Below, piece by piece: positions 7,611 through 8,040 of a stretch of DNA of 8,040 nt; within the stretch, counting starts at the first letter, position 1; every line of letters begins with the position of its first letter. The stretch lies in contig USFX01000128.1 in the NCBI GenBank assembly GCA_900553965.1, forward strand, positions 1 through 8,040, written 5' to 3'. Both the position numbers and the translations under genes were made by a program. The notes beneath the pieces were generated by a model. It had not been told where the DNA came from and made no database searches. It worked only from the letters and a program-made list of their open reading frames with translations. Source of the stretch: an uncultured Prevotella sp. Its GTDB lineage: Bacteria; Bacteroidota; Bacteroidia; Bacteroidales; Bacteroidaceae.

Positions 7611-7931
7611 CAGGAAAACGCAAAGTTGGTTTCAGGAAAAAGCAAAGTTGGTTTTAGGCAAAAGCGAAGTTAGTTTCAGGAAAACACAAAGTTGGTTTCA
7701 GATAAAAGCAAAGTTAGTTTCAGGAAAACACAAGGTTGGTTTCAGACAAAAGCGAAGTTAGTTTCAGACAAAAGCAAAGTTAGTTTCAAGCAAACACAAG
7801 TTGGTTTCAGATAAAAGCAAAGTTAGTTTCAGGCAAACACAAGTTGGTTTCAGATAAAAGCAAAGTTAGTTTCAGGAAAACACAAAGTTGGTTTCAGACA
7901 AAAGCAAAGTTAGTTTCAAGCAAACGCAAAG
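7611..7931. repeat. 22-bp tandem repeat array, 14 full units plus a partial one
   Basis: Fourteen head-to-tail units start at 7611, 7633, 7655, 7677, 7699, 7721, 7743, 7765, 7787, 7808, 7830, 7851, 7873 and 7895, with a degenerate fifteenth from 7917. All are 22 bp except those at 7787 and 7830, which are 21 bp. The shared core on the plus strand is CAAAGTTRGTTTCAG. Two unit types largely alternate: type A (GGAAAACACAAAGTTGG-like) and type B (GAYAAAAGCAAAGTTAG-like), giving a 44-bp higher-order period over much of the array. There are no unique spacers, and a 22-bp period cannot keep a reading frame, so this is neither CRISPR nor a coding repeat. It lies in a 612-base stretch without a gene (7429-8040). 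Function is unknown; see findings for -7-like motifs inside it. Confidence 0.95.
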
Positions 7932-7944
7932 ACGCAAAAAATAG

Positions 7945-8034
7945 GGTATCCAAAATTGAATAAAAAATGCGCCAATTATTAATGTGACCTAAAAGATAAG
8001 GTGTTCAATATTGATTTTCAAATTCGCCAATTAT
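7945..8034. repeat. Imperfect direct repeat with 55-bp period at the right edge
   Basis: Two related segments, 7945-7979 and 8000-8034, share GGTRTYCAAWATTGA at their start and the exact ten bases CGCCAATTAT at their end, each 55 bases apart. They follow directly after the 22-bp array but are unrelated to it in sequence. The second copy reaches almost to the end of the window, so this may be the start of a longer array outside it. No gene can be supported here. Confidence 0.6.
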
Positions 8035-8040
8035 GGGTGC

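Noticed and set aside
7611..7931. CRISPR array
   Set aside because: Units are contiguous with no unique spacers between them, units are only 22 bp, and no cas gene lies nearby.
8005..8040. End of a minus-strand gene entering from the right edge
   Set aside because: One frame gives about eleven residues before a stop, but the same sequence belongs to the 55-bp direct repeat and there is too little to support a gene.

Overview
This 8,040-base window looks like chromosomal DNA from a Bacteroidetes bacterium, probably a Prevotellaceae member with a fairly GC-rich genome. The supporting signs are a SusB-type GH97 enzyme with an N-terminal signal peptide, a 4-alpha-glucanotransferase carrying two starch-binding domains, A-rich leaders in place of strong Shine-Dalgarno sites, and a TAnnTTTG-type -7 box. 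The species assignment is inference.

All four genes lie on the minus strand, so the window reads right to left. At 7391-8040 there is no gene upstream of the regulator start (7428): this part holds a repeat-rich intergenic region with a 22-bp tandem array (7611-7931), the first pair of a 55-bp direct repeat at the edge, a LacI-family operator palindrome (7500-7521) and a candidate -7 box (7441-7448). Next come a LacI-family regulator (6391-7428), a 223-nt gap with a purine-rich tandem repeat (6306-6382), a 12-TM sugar transporter of the GPH/sucrose-maltose type (4851-6167), a 98-nt gap with a strong hairpin, a cytoplasmic DPE2-like GH77 4-alpha-glucanotransferase (2074-4752), and a periplasmic GH97 alpha-glucosidase (from 2044, running off the left edge). 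The last two genes are only about 30 nt apart.

Together these form a compact malto-oligosaccharide utilisation cluster. GH97 would trim alpha-glucans in the periplasm, the transporter would bring maltose-like sugar across the inner membrane, and the glucanotransferase would disproportionate it in the cytoplasm into glucose and longer glucans. The soluble LacI-type regulator would sense a cytoplasmic sugar. No SusC/SusD pair, SusR-type sensor or outer-membrane amylase lies in the window.

No wholly new system is evident. The points most worth a second look are the 22-bp array with its alternating two-unit organisation and repeated -7-like motifs, an eight-base C homopolymer inside the regulator gene, the single strong operator placed upstream of the regulator rather than the transporter, and the DPE2-like architecture of the glucanotransferase.
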